Positions 20,057-30,489 are shown, counted from the first letter of the stretch. The stretch: 64,000 bases of DNA from an uncultured Paracoccaceae bacterium (GCA_943787985.1 CALSOO010000004.1:1302001-1366000); one strand, 5' to 3'. A program made the numbers and translations. The notes: generated from the sequence alone by a model not told the origin.

Positions 20057-20085
20057 GTTATAGGCAATTGACCGCCCTTGGCCAA
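20057..20085 (-). promoter_or_regulatory. Sigma-70-type promoter of the candidate sRNA
   Basis: On the minus strand TTGGCC (20085-20080) and TATAAC (20062-20057) are separated by exactly 17 bases. The -10 box matches consensus in five of six positions and the -35 in four of six. Confidence 0.6.
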
Positions 20086-20146
20086 GCTAAAAGTTTGATA
20101 TTGCGTGAATCCATCGTTACCCAATGTATTAACAAAACAAGGGCAA

Positions 20147-21994
20147 ATGGGGATTGTTGCGGATATGTGTATAGTGTTTTTCCAACTTGGACGGTCCGGT
20201 TTTCGCGGATTTTGCGCTTCGGCGGCTTTGATTCTGGCAGTCGCGCCGGCATTTGCAGAATCAGTACATGGCATAGCTATGTACGGCGACCCTGCCCTTC
20301 CACCTGATTTTGTGTCTCTCCCCTACGTAGAGGCCAATGCGCCCAAAGGCGGGGCCATTGTGCTGGGAAATACGGGTGGATTTGATTCCCTCAACCCTTT
20401 TGTCTTCAAAGGGACCAAACCCTGGCAGCTTCCATTCTTAACCCATGAGGCGTTGATGGGGCGAAGTTTGGACGAACCTTTCACACTTTATGGCCTTTTG
20501 GCCGAATCGGTAGAGGTCCCGGACAGCCGGAAATGGATCGAATTCAAGCTGCGCACAGGCGCCCGATTCTCTGATGGCACCCCCGTGACGGTTAAGGATG
20601 TGATCTGGTCCTTTAAGACTTTGGGAACCGAGGGGCACCCGAAATACCACGGACTGTGGACACAAATCGAGAGCATCGAAGAGACCAAACCAGACCATGT
20701 GCGCATCACCTTCAACACCGACAACCGCGAACTGGCGATGTTGGTGGGCCTGCGCCCGATCCTGAAAGCCGCGCAATGGGACGGCGTTGATTTTGCCAAC
20801 GCGCCCCTCGACATGGTGCCCATCGGGTCTGGCCCCTATGCGGTCACCGATTACGAGGCGGGGCGTTTTGTGAAACTCTCACGATCTGACGATTATTGGG
20901 GCGCGGACGTGCCGGTGCAAAAAGGCACGCACAACTTTGACAGCATTCGCATCGATTTCTACGGCGACGGCGATGTCCTGCGCGAAGGGTTCAAAGCGGG
21001 CGAAATCTCGGCCATGCGCGAATTCAACGCCGAAGACTGGGCCAGCCAATACAATTTCCCCCGCGCCTTGAACGGCGATGTGGTCAAAACCGAAATCGCA
21101 CACCAAAAGCCATCCGGCATGACCGGCTTTGTGATGAACACCCGCCGCGCGCCGTTTGATGACTGGCGCGTGCGCGAGGCGATGATCCAGGCGTTCAACT
21201 TCGAGTTCATCAACGAAACCTTCACCGGAAGCGCACAGCCGCGCATCAGTTCGTATTTCTCGAACTCTGTGCTCGCGATGCAAAGCGGTGCAGCTCCGGC
21301 ACCCGTTGCGGCCCTTTTGAAACCCTTCAACGCCATCCTGCCCCCCGATACGCTCGAAGGATACACCCTGCCCGCGTCTGACGGATCACTGCGCAATCGC
21401 AAAGCCACACGTCGGGCGATGTCCCTGTTGAGTGATGCGGGGTTTACCGTCGAAAACGGTGTGATGAAGGACCCGAATGGCAAGCCGTTCACATTTGACA
21501 TCCTGCTTCCCAAAGGGGGGACTGAAAACGCCGCCATTGCCGACCTTTATATACAGTCGCTCAACCGTCTCGGGATCGCGGTCAAAACCGAAACCGTGGA
21601 TGACGCGCAATTTGTCGAACGCACAGGCACTTTCGCGTTCGAGATGACGTATTTCCGGCGCGCCTTGTCCTTGTCACCGGGCAACGAGCAGAAGTTCTAC
21701 TGGGGCAGCGCCTCAGCGGATCAGGAAGGAAGCCGTAACCTGATGGGAGCAAAATCCCCGGCCGTGGACGCGATGATTGACGCGATGCTCGGCGCACAGG
21801 ACCAAGAGGGATTTCTGGCCGCCACCCGCGCCCTTGACCGCGTGTTGATGGCCGAACGCTTTGTTATTCCGTTCTGGCAATTCACCACAGGGCGTATCGC
21901 CCATGTCAAAGAAATGAAGAAGCCGGACGTGATCCCGATCTACGGCGACGGCCCGGCATATATGCCGCATCTGTGGTGGTGGGACAAAGAATAG
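20147..21994 (+). CDS. ABC transporter oligopeptide-binding protein (SBP family 5, YejA-like)
   Basis: A periplasmic solute-binding protein of about 615 residues. A signal peptide ends AVAPAFA-ESVHG, followed by family-5 features such as the KGGAIVLGNTGGFDSLNPF start, FKLRTGARFSDGTPVTVKDVIWSF and GSGPYAVTDYEAGRFV. The pattern resembles the YejA group (microcin C-type or peptide import). I prefer ATG 20147, with AAGGG four bases upstream; ATG 20165 is the alternative. No permease or ATPase gene follows, so the transporter partners must be elsewhere. Confidence 0.88.
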   Translation: MGIVADMCIVFFQLGRSGFRGFCASAALILAVAPAFAESVHGIAMYGDPALPPDFVSLPYVEANAPKGGAIVLGNTGGFDSLNPFVFKGTKPWQLPFLTHEALMGRSLDEPFTLYGLLAESVEVPDSRKWIEFKLRTGARFSDGTPVTVKDVIWSFKTLGTEGHPKYHGLWTQIESIEETKPDHVRITFNTDNRELAMLVGLRPILKAAQWDGVDFANAPLDMVPIGSGPYAVTDYEAGRFVKLSRSDDYWGADVPVQKGTHNFDSIRIDFYGDGDVLREGFKAGEISAMREFNAEDWASQYNFPRALNGDVVKTEIAHQKPSGMTGFVMNTRRAPFDDWRVREAMIQAFNFEFINETFTGSAQPRISSYFSNSVLAMQSGAAPAPVAALLKPFNAILPPDTLEGYTLPASDGSLRNRKATRRAMSLLSDAGFTVENGVMKDPNGKPFTFDILLPKGGTENAAIADLYIQSLNRLGIAVKTETVDDAQFVERTGTFAFEMTYFRRALSLSPGNEQKFYWGSASADQEGSRNLMGAKSPAVDAMIDAMLGAQDQEGFLAATRALDRVLMAERFVIPFWQFTTGRIAHVKEMKKPDVIPIYGDGPAYMPHLWWWDKE

Positions 21995-22058
21995 CCCCTG
22001 TCACGGCGCTGTTACATAGCGCGCCTACACACCGACAAACACACAAGAGAACACATAA

Positions 22059-22718
22059 ATGCTACAGAAATTAATGGCAGAGGGGCTTGGTACGGCCCTG
22101 TTGCTGATCGGGGTCGTCGGCTCGGGGATCATGGGCGAAACACTGGCAGGCGGGAACGTGGCCATTGCCCTGTTGGCCAACGCCATTGCGACGGGATGTA
22201 TGCTGTATGTGATCATAACCGTGCTTGGCCCGATTTCGGGGGCACATTTTAACCCCGCGGTAACGCTCGCGTTTTTCGTGCGCGGTGAAATCGACACTCG
22301 CCTTGCGATTGCGTATGTCCCGATCCAGATTTTGGGTGGAATATTAGGGGTTTGGGCCACTCACTTTATGTTTGACCTGAGCATATTCCAAACATCGAGC
22401 ACGCTGCATAGAACCGGCGTAAACCAGTGGGGATCAGAGGCGATCGCAACGTTTGGCCTGTTGTTTGTGATTTTCGGGGGGCTGCGTTCCAAACCAGATG
22501 CGGTGCCGGCTTTGGTCGCGATTTACATCACAGGGGCGTATTGGTTCACATCCTCCACCAGCTTTGCCAACCCTGCAGTCACCATCGCACGCGGCTTCAG
22601 CGACACGTTTGCGGGCATATACCCGGGCCATATCGCAGCCTTTATCCTCGTTCAAATCGTGGCGGTGTTTGTGACGCTGGCGATCTTCAAAGTGCTGTTC
22701 AGGAACTCAGCGACGTAA
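22059..22718 (+). CDS. Aquaporin-family channel (MIP)
   Basis: A 219-residue channel protein with six hydrophobic segments and both NPA motifs, HFNPAVT and SFANPAVTIARGFSDTFAGI. It would conduct water or small neutral solutes across the inner membrane. The second half resembles the AqpS-type proteins linked to arsenite in rhizobia, but no ars genes are nearby. Its last 20 bases overlap the end of the convergent XRE regulator gene. Confidence 0.9.
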   Translation: MLQKLMAEGLGTALLLIGVVGSGIMGETLAGGNVAIALLANAIATGCMLYVIITVLGPISGAHFNPAVTLAFFVRGEIDTRLAIAYVPIQILGGILGVWATHFMFDLSIFQTSSTLHRTGVNQWGSEAIATFGLLFVIFGGLRSKPDAVPALVAIYITGAYWFTSSTSFANPAVTIARGFSDTFAGIYPGHIAAFILVQIVAVFVTLAIFKVLFRNSAT

Positions 22719-23325
22719 CCCAAAGAATGGTCGCATCCTCATCGCTGAGAGAGACCACATTGTGCCCCATCGTCGCATCATAATAGGCACTGTCGCCGCG
22801 CCGCATTTCCACGGGTTCGTAGAACTCCGTATAAAGCGTGACGACCCCGGTGAGGACATACAGGAACTCTTCGCCGCCGTGGCGGACCCAGCCGTCAAAT
22901 TCGTCCATTGAGCGCGCACGCACACGCGCCCGGTAGGGCAACATCTTCTTTTGGGTCAGCGCCTCGGCAAGCAATTCATGTTCGTAGGTCGTGGTCACCT
23001 GCGCGTTGCCCGCACCGGTTTTGGTGACCGCCATCCGTCCGCCCACCTGGCCTTGTTCAGGCGGAGTGAACAGCTGCGGAACGGATATTTCCAACCCGAT
23101 CGCCAGCTTCTTCAGGGCCTCATAGGTCGGGGACATCTGACCGTTTTCGATTTTGGACAATGTTGAACGGGCCAACCCCGCCTGGCCGGCAGCTTGTTCC
23201 AGCGTCCAGTCACGGGCTTTGCGCAAGGCACGCACCCGCGCGCCCAGGTCCAAAGGCTCTGCAATTTCGGTGGCCCCTGTCTGGCGGGCGATCTGGATCA
23301 ATGATTTTGGGTCTTTACCTGTCAT
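22699..23325 (-). CDS. XRE-family regulator with C-terminal cupin domain
   Basis: A 208-residue DNA-binding protein. The helix-turn-helix spans about residues 25-80 (LGARVRALRKARDWTLEQAAGQAGLARSTLSKIENG region), followed by a cupin_2 sensor domain with HGGEEFLYVLTG. Such regulators often repress amine, amino-acid or acid-degradation genes. I chose ATG 23325 (MTGKDPKS); a longer frame would reach into the divergent acyl-CoA synthetase gene. The 64-base divergent gap suggests it controls that gene. Confidence 0.87.
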   Translation of the reverse strand: MTGKDPKSLIQIARQTGATEIAEPLDLGARVRALRKARDWTLEQAAGQAGLARSTLSKIENGQMSPTYEALKKLAIGLEISVPQLFTPPEQGQVGGRMAVTKTGAGNAQVTTTYEHELLAEALTQKKMLPYRARVRARSMDEFDGWVRHGGEEFLYVLTGVVTLYTEFYEPVEMRRGDSAYYDATMGHNVVSLSDEDATILWVTSLSS

Positions 23326-23389
23326 AACAGATGTATAGGGGGCGTCGGGATAGCTTGCAACGGCGCAACGCACACGGTAGCGATTGCAA

Positions 23390-24925
23390 ATGCTTTCCAT
23401 CTTTGATCACGGCCCTGCGCCTGCGTGTCCCGCGCCCTTTAATATGGCTGGTTATGTTCTGGGCAAAGCGGCAGAGCAGCCGGATGCTTTGGCTCTGCGC
23501 GTTCTGAACGGGGCGGACGCAGATCATCCCTACATGGATTGGAGCTACGGGGCCTTGGCCCGGGCGGTGCGCGCAACGGCCACGGGTCTGGTGCAAAATG
23601 GAGCCTGCGTCGGCGACAAGATCCTGATGCGTTTGGGCAATACCGTAGATTTCCCCATCGCCTATCTTGGCGCTTTGGCTGCAGGACTGGTGCCAGTCCC
23701 CACATCTGCGGCCCTGACGGAACCCGAAGTCGCGCGCATTATCGCAGAGCTGTCGCCGCGTTTGATCTTGCACGATACAGACGTGGCGTGTCCGCACATG
23801 CCGGAAATCACTCTGGATCTAAACGCCCTGCGCACCCTCCGGACCTGTGCAGAATGCAGCTATCATCTGGGGGATCCGAACCGGTTGGGCTACATCATTT
23901 ACACCTCTGGCACATCCGGCCAACCGCGCGCTGTGGCCCATGCCCACCGTGCGATTTGGGCGCGGCGGATGATGTTTGAGGGCTGGTACGCCTTGGGGCC
24001 CGAAGACCGCGTTTTGCATGCAGGGGCTTTCAACTGGACCTACACTTTGGGAACAGGCCTGATGGACCCCTGGACCATCGGAGCATGTGCCGTCATCCCT
24101 GCCCCTGGCACCCCGTCAGCGGCATTGCCCGACTTGATCGCCGCCCACAGAGCAACAATTTTTGCAGCCGCGCCCGGTGTGTATCGCCAAATGCTCAAGC
24201 CCTCGCGCCTGCGGGCCATGCCAACTTTACGCCACGGGCTGAGTGCCGGTGAAAAGCTGCCCAAAGCAGTGGCACAGGCATGGACAGGCGCCACGGGGCT
24301 CAACATCTATGAGGCGTATGGCATGTCGGAATGTTCCACCTTTTTGTCGGCCTGCCCATCCGCGCCAGCAGATCACGGCAGCTTGGGGCGGCCGCAAACA
24401 GGGCGGCGCGTTGCCCTGTTGGGGCCGGATGGGCCTGTGGTGCGCGGACACGAGGGCACCATCGCCGTTCACCGCGACGATCCGGGGGTGATGCTGGGCT
24501 ACCTCAACGCCCCTGATGAAACAGACACCAAGATGCAAGGCCAGTGGTTTGTGACCGGAGATCAAGGCGTTATGGGGGAAGACGATCAAATCACCTATCT
24601 GGGGCGCAACGACGACATGATGAACGCAGGCGGCTACCGCGTGTCCCCGATCGAAGTGGAACAGGCGATGCTGGGCTGCGACGGGATCACCGGTTTCGCC
24701 GCAGCCCAGATCGAGGTCAAAGCAGACACCACAGTGATCGCGGGATTCTACACAGGGCCACACGCACTGGCAGACGCCCCCTTGCGCGCGCATGCGGCGG
24801 CGCGACTGGCGCAGTACAAATGCCCGCGCCTGTTTGTCCACCTTCCCGAACTGCCGACAGGGGGCAACGGCAAAATCCTGCGCCGCGCCTTGCCAGCGAT
24901 CTACACTGCGCGGACGTCACAATAG
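23390..24925 (+). CDS. AMP-dependent acyl-CoA synthetase (benzoate-CoA ligase-like)
   Basis: An ANL-superfamily ligase of 511 residues. Core motifs are IIYTSGTSGQPRAVAHAH, YEAYGMSECSTF, VTGDQG, YLGRNDDMMNAGGYRVSP and the catalytic Lys in GGNGKILRR. The P-loop has Arg where most members have Lys. ATG 23390 is chosen over a TTG two codons upstream. Divergent from the XRE-cupin regulator. The acid substrate is not evident; aromatic or short-chain acids are possible. Confidence 0.85.
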   Translation: MLSIFDHGPAPACPAPFNMAGYVLGKAAEQPDALALRVLNGADADHPYMDWSYGALARAVRATATGLVQNGACVGDKILMRLGNTVDFPIAYLGALAAGLVPVPTSAALTEPEVARIIAELSPRLILHDTDVACPHMPEITLDLNALRTLRTCAECSYHLGDPNRLGYIIYTSGTSGQPRAVAHAHRAIWARRMMFEGWYALGPEDRVLHAGAFNWTYTLGTGLMDPWTIGACAVIPAPGTPSAALPDLIAAHRATIFAAAPGVYRQMLKPSRLRAMPTLRHGLSAGEKLPKAVAQAWTGATGLNIYEAYGMSECSTFLSACPSAPADHGSLGRPQTGRRVALLGPDGPVVRGHEGTIAVHRDDPGVMLGYLNAPDETDTKMQGQWFVTGDQGVMGEDDQITYLGRNDDMMNAGGYRVSPIEVEQAMLGCDGITGFAAAQIEVKADTTVIAGFYTGPHALADAPLRAHAAARLAQYKCPRLFVHLPELPTGGNGKILRRALPAIYTARTSQ

Positions 24926-25003
24926 TACAAAACCACCGCTTTGGACTTGCAGCGCACAAACACCAGTGACAAGCCAAAGCACATAAATCTTCAGGAGGGT
25001 CCA

Positions 25004-25651
25004 ATGGCCACAATCAAGCTTGATATCATGTCGGATCCCATCTGCCCGTGGTGCTTTATTGGCAAGGCGCATCTGGACAAAGCACTGGCCGCACATCCGG
25101 ACCACCCGTTCGAGATCGAATGGCACCCGTTCCAACTCAACCCCGAGATGCCCTCCGAGGGCATGGGGCGGCGCGCCTATCTTGAAGGCAAATTCGGAGG
25201 CAAAGAGGCCGCTGTCAAAGCCTATGCACCCGTTGTGGAACACGCTGAAAAAGCAGGCGTGGCGATCGATTTCGAGGGGATGACACGCACGCCCAACACA
25301 CTCAATGCCCACCGCCTGATCCACTGGGCAGGAATTGAAGGACGCCAGATCGCAGCCGTCTCGGCGTTGTTCAAAGCCTATTTCACAGACGCGCGTGACA
25401 TCGGAGACGTGGATGTTCTGGCCGACGTGGCCGACAGCATCGAGATGGACGCAGCGCTGGTGCGCCGACTGCTGGCCACAGATGAAGACATGCAATTGAT
25501 CCGCGACCGTGATGCACACAGCCGCACCATGGGGGTCAATTCCGTGCCAACATTCATTGTGGGGGGACGTCACGCGGTGCCCGGTGCGCAACCTCCAGAG
25601 CTTTGGGCGCAGGTGATTGCAGATCTCGCGAACCAGACAGAGGCAGAATAA
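25004..25651 (+). CDS. DsbA-family (FrnE-like) thioredoxin-fold oxidoreductase
   Basis: A 215-residue cytoplasmic DsbA-like protein with the redox motif CPWC in MSDPICPWCFIGKAHL and the cis-Pro region NSVPTFIVGG. It belongs with FrnE and 2-hydroxychromene-2-carboxylate isomerase-like proteins. No signal peptide. An excellent ribosome site (AGGAGGG) lies five bases before the ATG. It follows the acyl-CoA synthetase by 78 bases. Confidence 0.9.
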   Translation: MATIKLDIMSDPICPWCFIGKAHLDKALAAHPDHPFEIEWHPFQLNPEMPSEGMGRRAYLEGKFGGKEAAVKAYAPVVEHAEKAGVAIDFEGMTRTPNTLNAHRLIHWAGIEGRQIAAVSALFKAYFTDARDIGDVDVLADVADSIEMDAALVRRLLATDEDMQLIRDRDAHSRTMGVNSVPTFIVGGRHAVPGAQPPELWAQVIADLANQTEAE

Positions 25652-25763
25652 CAAAAACGCACAGAACTTTTTGAGTTTGCGCGGTGTTCATTCGTCGGGC
25701 GATCCTCCATAATTTGTTTATTAAACACGGCGCGGGTAAATTTTTGCCAGATACGAGTATTGC

Positions 25764-26963
25764 GTGACATCAAAACCGACCCAGTCCATCGGACAACTTG
25801 AATTTGTAATGCTGATGGCCGCAATGCTGGCCACCACGGCGTTTTCCATTGATGCGATGCTCCCCGCGATGGGGGAAATTGCGGCCGATATCACGCCCGA
25901 CCTTCCCGCGCGTGCGTCGTGGGTGTTGACCAGCTTTGTGATCGGCCTCGGGATCGGGACATTTTTCGCAGGCCCCCTGTCTGACGCGTTCGGGCGCAAA
26001 CCGGTGCTTTGTGCAGGGACGGCTATCTACGTTGGCGCTGCGGTCTGGGCGTGGCTGGCCCACTCCCTCGAAGCGGTTCTCATCGCGCGCATGGTTCAAG
26101 GCCTTGGGGGTGCGGCCCCGCGTGTGGTGTCCATGGCGATCATTCGTGATCTATACGCAGGACGGGAAATGGCGCGGATTGTGTCGTTTTGCATGACGAT
26201 CTTCATTCTTGTGCCGGCCATTGCACCGGCCACGGGGGCCGTGATCATCGCCTATTTCGGGTGGCGCGGAATTTTCGGAGCGTTCATTGTTTTCGCCGTG
26301 CTGACATTGGGGTGGCTTCATTTCCGTATCAAGGAACCCTTGCCTTTGGAGGCACGCCGCCCCTTGAAGCTGTCGTCGCTTGTCGCGTCGATCTCCGAGG
26401 TGATGCGACACACCACAGTGCGGCGCGCGATCATCGTGCAGACGCTGGTGATGGCGATGCTGTTCTCGGTATTGACCATGATCCACCCGATTTACGACGT
26501 AACCTATGACAAGAATGACAGCTTTCCATTCTGGTTCGCCCTCGTTGCCGTGTTTTCGGGGGCGGCAAGTTTGCTGAATGCCGCTATCGTTGTGCGCCTT
26601 GGGATGCAGGCGGTGATCACATGGACCATGTGCCTTCAGGTCACGATTTCGGCTCTGATTTTGCTGGTGATGTGGACTGACAGCGCCGCCTATTTCTGGC
26701 TGTTTCTGCTGTGGCAGTTTGTGCTGTTTTGTCAGGCGAGTTTGGTGATTGGAAACCTGAACGCCTTGGCGATGGAGCCTATGGGCCATATCGCTGGCAC
26801 AGCGGCGTCGGTGGTCGGGGCGATCGCTACGGTGTTTGCTGCGTTGATTGCCTCGCCCATCGGGTTGCTGTTTGACGGAACACCGCGCCCACTGCTGATC
26901 GCGATTATCGCCCTGACCATCCCGTCTGTTGTGGTGATGCTGCGCATCGGGCGCGCGAGCTGA
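25764..26963 (+). CDS. MFS drug-efflux transporter, Bcr/CflA type
   Basis: A 399-residue, 12-segment major facilitator. It has the motif-A-like GPLSDAFGRKPVL between helices 2 and 3 and the family start QLEFVMLMAAMLATTAFSID with DAMLPAMG. The Bcr/CflA group exports drugs such as bicyclomycin and chloramphenicol. The start is GTG 25764 with no clear ribosome site; a downstream ATG would remove part of helix 1. Convergent with mfd, 12 bases apart. Confidence 0.88.
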   Translation: MTSKPTQSIGQLEFVMLMAAMLATTAFSIDAMLPAMGEIAADITPDLPARASWVLTSFVIGLGIGTFFAGPLSDAFGRKPVLCAGTAIYVGAAVWAWLAHSLEAVLIARMVQGLGGAAPRVVSMAIIRDLYAGREMARIVSFCMTIFILVPAIAPATGAVIIAYFGWRGIFGAFIVFAVLTLGWLHFRIKEPLPLEARRPLKLSSLVASISEVMRHTTVRRAIIVQTLVMAMLFSVLTMIHPIYDVTYDKNDSFPFWFALVAVFSGAASLLNAAIVVRLGMQAVITWTMCLQVTISALILLVMWTDSAAYFWLFLLWQFVLFCQASLVIGNLNALAMEPMGHIAGTAASVVGAIATVFAALIASPIGLLFDGTPRPLLIAIIALTIPSVVVMLRIGRAS

Positions 26964-26975
26964 AAACCGCCCAAA

Positions 26976-29900
26976 TCAGGATGCGGCAGCTGCCTTTTTA
27001 CGCTTCTTTTCGGCCACGACCTTTTCTGCCAGATCACGCGCGATTGCGAAGGCGCCTTTGATCTTGTCGTTGTCCTTGGCCCAATCGCGGCGCACGACGA
27101 TTTTGTTGTCTTTGACCTTGGCAAGGCCGCGCTGGTTCTCGATGAACTCCACCAACCCTTGCGGCGAGGCGAATTTGTCATTGTGGAACTGCAACGTCGC
27201 GCCTTTCGGCCCGCCGTCGAGTTTGGAAATACCCGCCTTTTTGCACATGCCTTTGATACGCACGATCAGCATCAGCGTGTTGACCTCGCGCGGCAAGGTG
27301 CCAAAGCGGTCGATCAATTCCGCGGCAAAACCTTCCAGCTCAACCTTGGTGCTCAAGGACGACAAACGGCGGTAAAGCCCCAAACGCACATCAAGATCAG
27401 GCACATAATCCTCAGGGATCAACACGGGCACGCCCAGATTGATCTGCGGCGCCCATTGATCATCATTGACGGACAGGCCATCCATCTCGCCTGAACGGAT
27501 CTTCGCAATCGCGTCTTCCAGCATGGATTGGTACAACTCATATCCCACATCACGCATTTGGCCCGATTGCTCTTCACCCAGCAGATTGCCAGCCCCACGA
27601 ATATCGAGATCCTGTGAGGCCAGTGTGAACCCTGCCCCCAGCGTGTCGAGCGATCCCAAAACGCGCAAACGTTTTTCTGCGCTTGTGGTCAATTTGGTGC
27701 GTGGTTTCGTTGTCAAATAGGCATAGGCGCGCGTTTTGGAACGACCCACACGGCCCCTGAATCTGATACAGCTGCGCCAAACCAAACATGTCCGCGCGGT
27801 GCACGATCATCGTGTTGGCCGTCGGGATATCAAGCCCGCTTTCCACAATCGTGGTCGCCAGCAGCACATCATATTTGCCGTCATAAAATGCGTTCATCCG
27901 ATCATCAAGTTCACCCGCCGCCATCTGACCATGCGCGACCATATAGTGACAATTCGGGCAGTTGCTCTTTAAGGAACGTCTCGATCTCGGGCAGATCCAG
28001 AAATCCTTGGCACGACATAAAACGACTGCCCGCCGCGATAATGTTCGCGCAAAAGCGCCTCGCGCAGCGTGACCGCGTCAAATTCGCTGACATAGGTGCG
28101 GATGGCCAAGCGATCAACGGGCGGCGTGCCGATGATCGACAGATCACGCACGCCAGACAGGCTCAACTGCAAGGTCCGCGGGATCGGCGTCGCGGTCAAC
28201 GTGAGCACGTGAATATCTGTGCGCAGCTGCTTTGAGGCGCTCTTTGTGGCCAACGCCAAAGTGCTGCTCTTCATCAATGATCAGCAAACCAAGATTGTTA
28301 AACTTGGTACTTTTAGCGAGTAACGCATGGGTGCCGACGACAATATCAACGGTGCCATCGGCCATGCCGTTGCGGGTTTCTTCGGCGTCCTTAGTCGTCA
28401 CGAAACGCGATAAGGGTCTAACTTCAATGGGAAAACCACGAAACCGCTCCGCGAAAGCTTTTGTAGTGCTGGCGTGCCAGCAAGGTGGTCGGCGCAATGA
28501 TCGCCACCTGAACGCCAGACATCGCAGCAATGAAGGCGGCACGCATCGCGACTCTCGGTTTTACCAAAGCCAACATCGCCGCACACAAGGCGGTCCATCG
28601 GTTGACCAGAGCCCATATCCGCCAGTACATCGCCAATCGCACCCAGTTGATCGTCGGTCTCTTGATAGGGGAAGCGCGCAGAGAAAGCGTCCCACATGCC
28701 GGGCGGTGGCTCCATGATCGGTGCGCGGCGCAGCGCGCGTTCAGCCGCGACGCGAATAAGCTTGTCGGCCATCTCGCGAATGCGCTCTTTCAGCTTGGCC
28801 TTTTTGCTCTGCCACGCCCCGCCACCAAGACGGTCTAAAAGACCTTCTTCATGACCATATTTGCTCAGCAACTCGATATTTTCGACAGGCAAATACAGTC
28901 GCGCATTTTCCGCATAGTCAAGCAGGATACACTCATGCGCAGCCCCTCGCTGCGGTGATCACCTCAAGCCCTTGATAACGCCCAATTCCGTGATCCACAT
29001 GCACGACCAGATCGCCGGGATTGAGGCTTTGGGTTTCCGTCAGGAAGTTCGCGCGCCTTCTTGCGCTTTTTTGCGCCCCGAATAAGGCGATCCCCAAGAA
29101 CATCCTGCTCTGAAATCACCGTCATATCCGGTGTTTCAAACCCATGCTCAAGTGCCCAAACGACCAAATGTAATCCGCGTTTCCCAACGCCCTTCGCATC
29201 GCGCACGGCGATAGTCTCCGCGAGGCCTTCGTCTTCGATCAAACCCATAAGGCGTTCACGTGCACCTTCTGAGTAAGACGCTATGACAACCGGCCCTTGG
29301 TCATTTTCACTTTAATATGCGCAGCCAAGGCCCGAAAAGGCTGATACTTTCCTGTTGACGCTCAGGCGCGAAAGTTCCGCCCGATCCGCCCGGATGCATC
29401 TGTCACCCCAAGCCCCACAGCTTGCGGCAAGGCGCTAAATTGAATCACACGGCGATCCGCCATCACAGCGTCCCATGCTCTTCATCGAGATAAAGCAACT
29501 CAGCAGGTGCAGGCTTATAAACTGAATCCATGCGTTTTTTCGCGGCCATCGCGATTTTGCGGGTTTCATATTGATCTGCCACACTTTCCCAACGTGCAAT
29601 GCGCGCAGGCGTCAGGGCATCGTCGCAAGTAATGCTTGCCTTAGGCAGATAGTCGAAAAGCGTTTCAAGTTCTTCATGAAAGAAAGGCATCCAGTGCTCA
29701 ACACCTTGATGTTTTCGCCCAGCACTGACCGCCTCATAGAGCGGATCATCCGTGCCAGCCGCGCCAAACTCGATGCGATAATTCTGGCGAAACCGCGTGA
29801 TCGCCTCATCATCCAAAATCACCTCGGATACAGGAGCGAGTTCGATCAAGTCCAACTTTTCTGTGGTGCGCTGGGTCGCAGGATCAAACCGACGTGCGCC

Positions 29901-30445
29901 ATCCAAGATGTCGCCAAACAGATCAAGCCGGATCGGGCCCTGTTCGCCCGGAGGAAAGATATCAATGATCCCGCCACGCACTGCATAATCACCAGGTTCC
30001 ATCACCGTCGGACTTTGCACAAATCCCATACGTACAAGAAAATTACGCAAAGCTTTTTCATCAACGCGGCCACCCACCTGTGCAGAAAACGCGGCTTCGC
30101 GCAGGATCTTACGCGCTGGAATCCGCTGTGTTGCGGCCCCCAAAGTTGTGAGCAAGACAAAACGCTTTGGCATTCCATGCACGAGTGCCGCCAGCGTTGC
30201 CATGCGCGCCGCAGAAATATCCGCGTTGGGCGAGACCCGATCATAGGGCAAGCAATCCCAACCGGGAAACACCACCACGGGCATTCTGGCGCAAAGAAAC
30301 GCAACGCGTCCTGCATTGCCACCATGCGTTTATCGTCGCGTGCGACGTGGGTGACAGGCGCGCCTTTTTCAAGCTCGCGCAGGATCAGTTGGGCGTCAAA
30401 TCCCTCTGGCGCACCGCTGATTGTGATATGTTTTGTGCTGGACAT
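26976..30445 (-). pseudogene. mfd: mfd (transcription-repair coupling factor), frame broken 13 times
   Basis: Mfd releases stalled RNA polymerase and recruits UvrA. The whole protein can be read across all three minus frames: N-terminal UvrB-like domain, RNA-polymerase-interacting region, helicase motifs ([68 protein letters not shown]) and the C-terminal domain. Frame changes are needed near 30287, 29475, 29370, 29333, 29294, 29050, 28947, 28553, 28451, 28230, 27997, 27947 and 27760: four missing and nine extra bases. Correcting them gives 3465 bases, 1154 codons plus stop, a normal Mfd length. No in-frame nonsense codon is needed. The gene is probably intact in the organism and the sequence faulty here. 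Confidence 0.9.
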
Positions 30446-30489
30446 CTGGCCGCTTCAATTGGCGTTCAAAGGGGCCAAGTCAAGGGCGA

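Noticed and set aside
20002..20274. Minus-strand open frame of 90 codons over the candidate sRNA promoter
   Set aside because: No family match or ribosome site, and it lies antisense to the signal-peptide region of the peptide-binding protein.
26976..30445. Several separate small genes in place of mfd
   Set aside because: All pieces line up in order as consecutive segments of one Mfd protein joined by one-base shifts.
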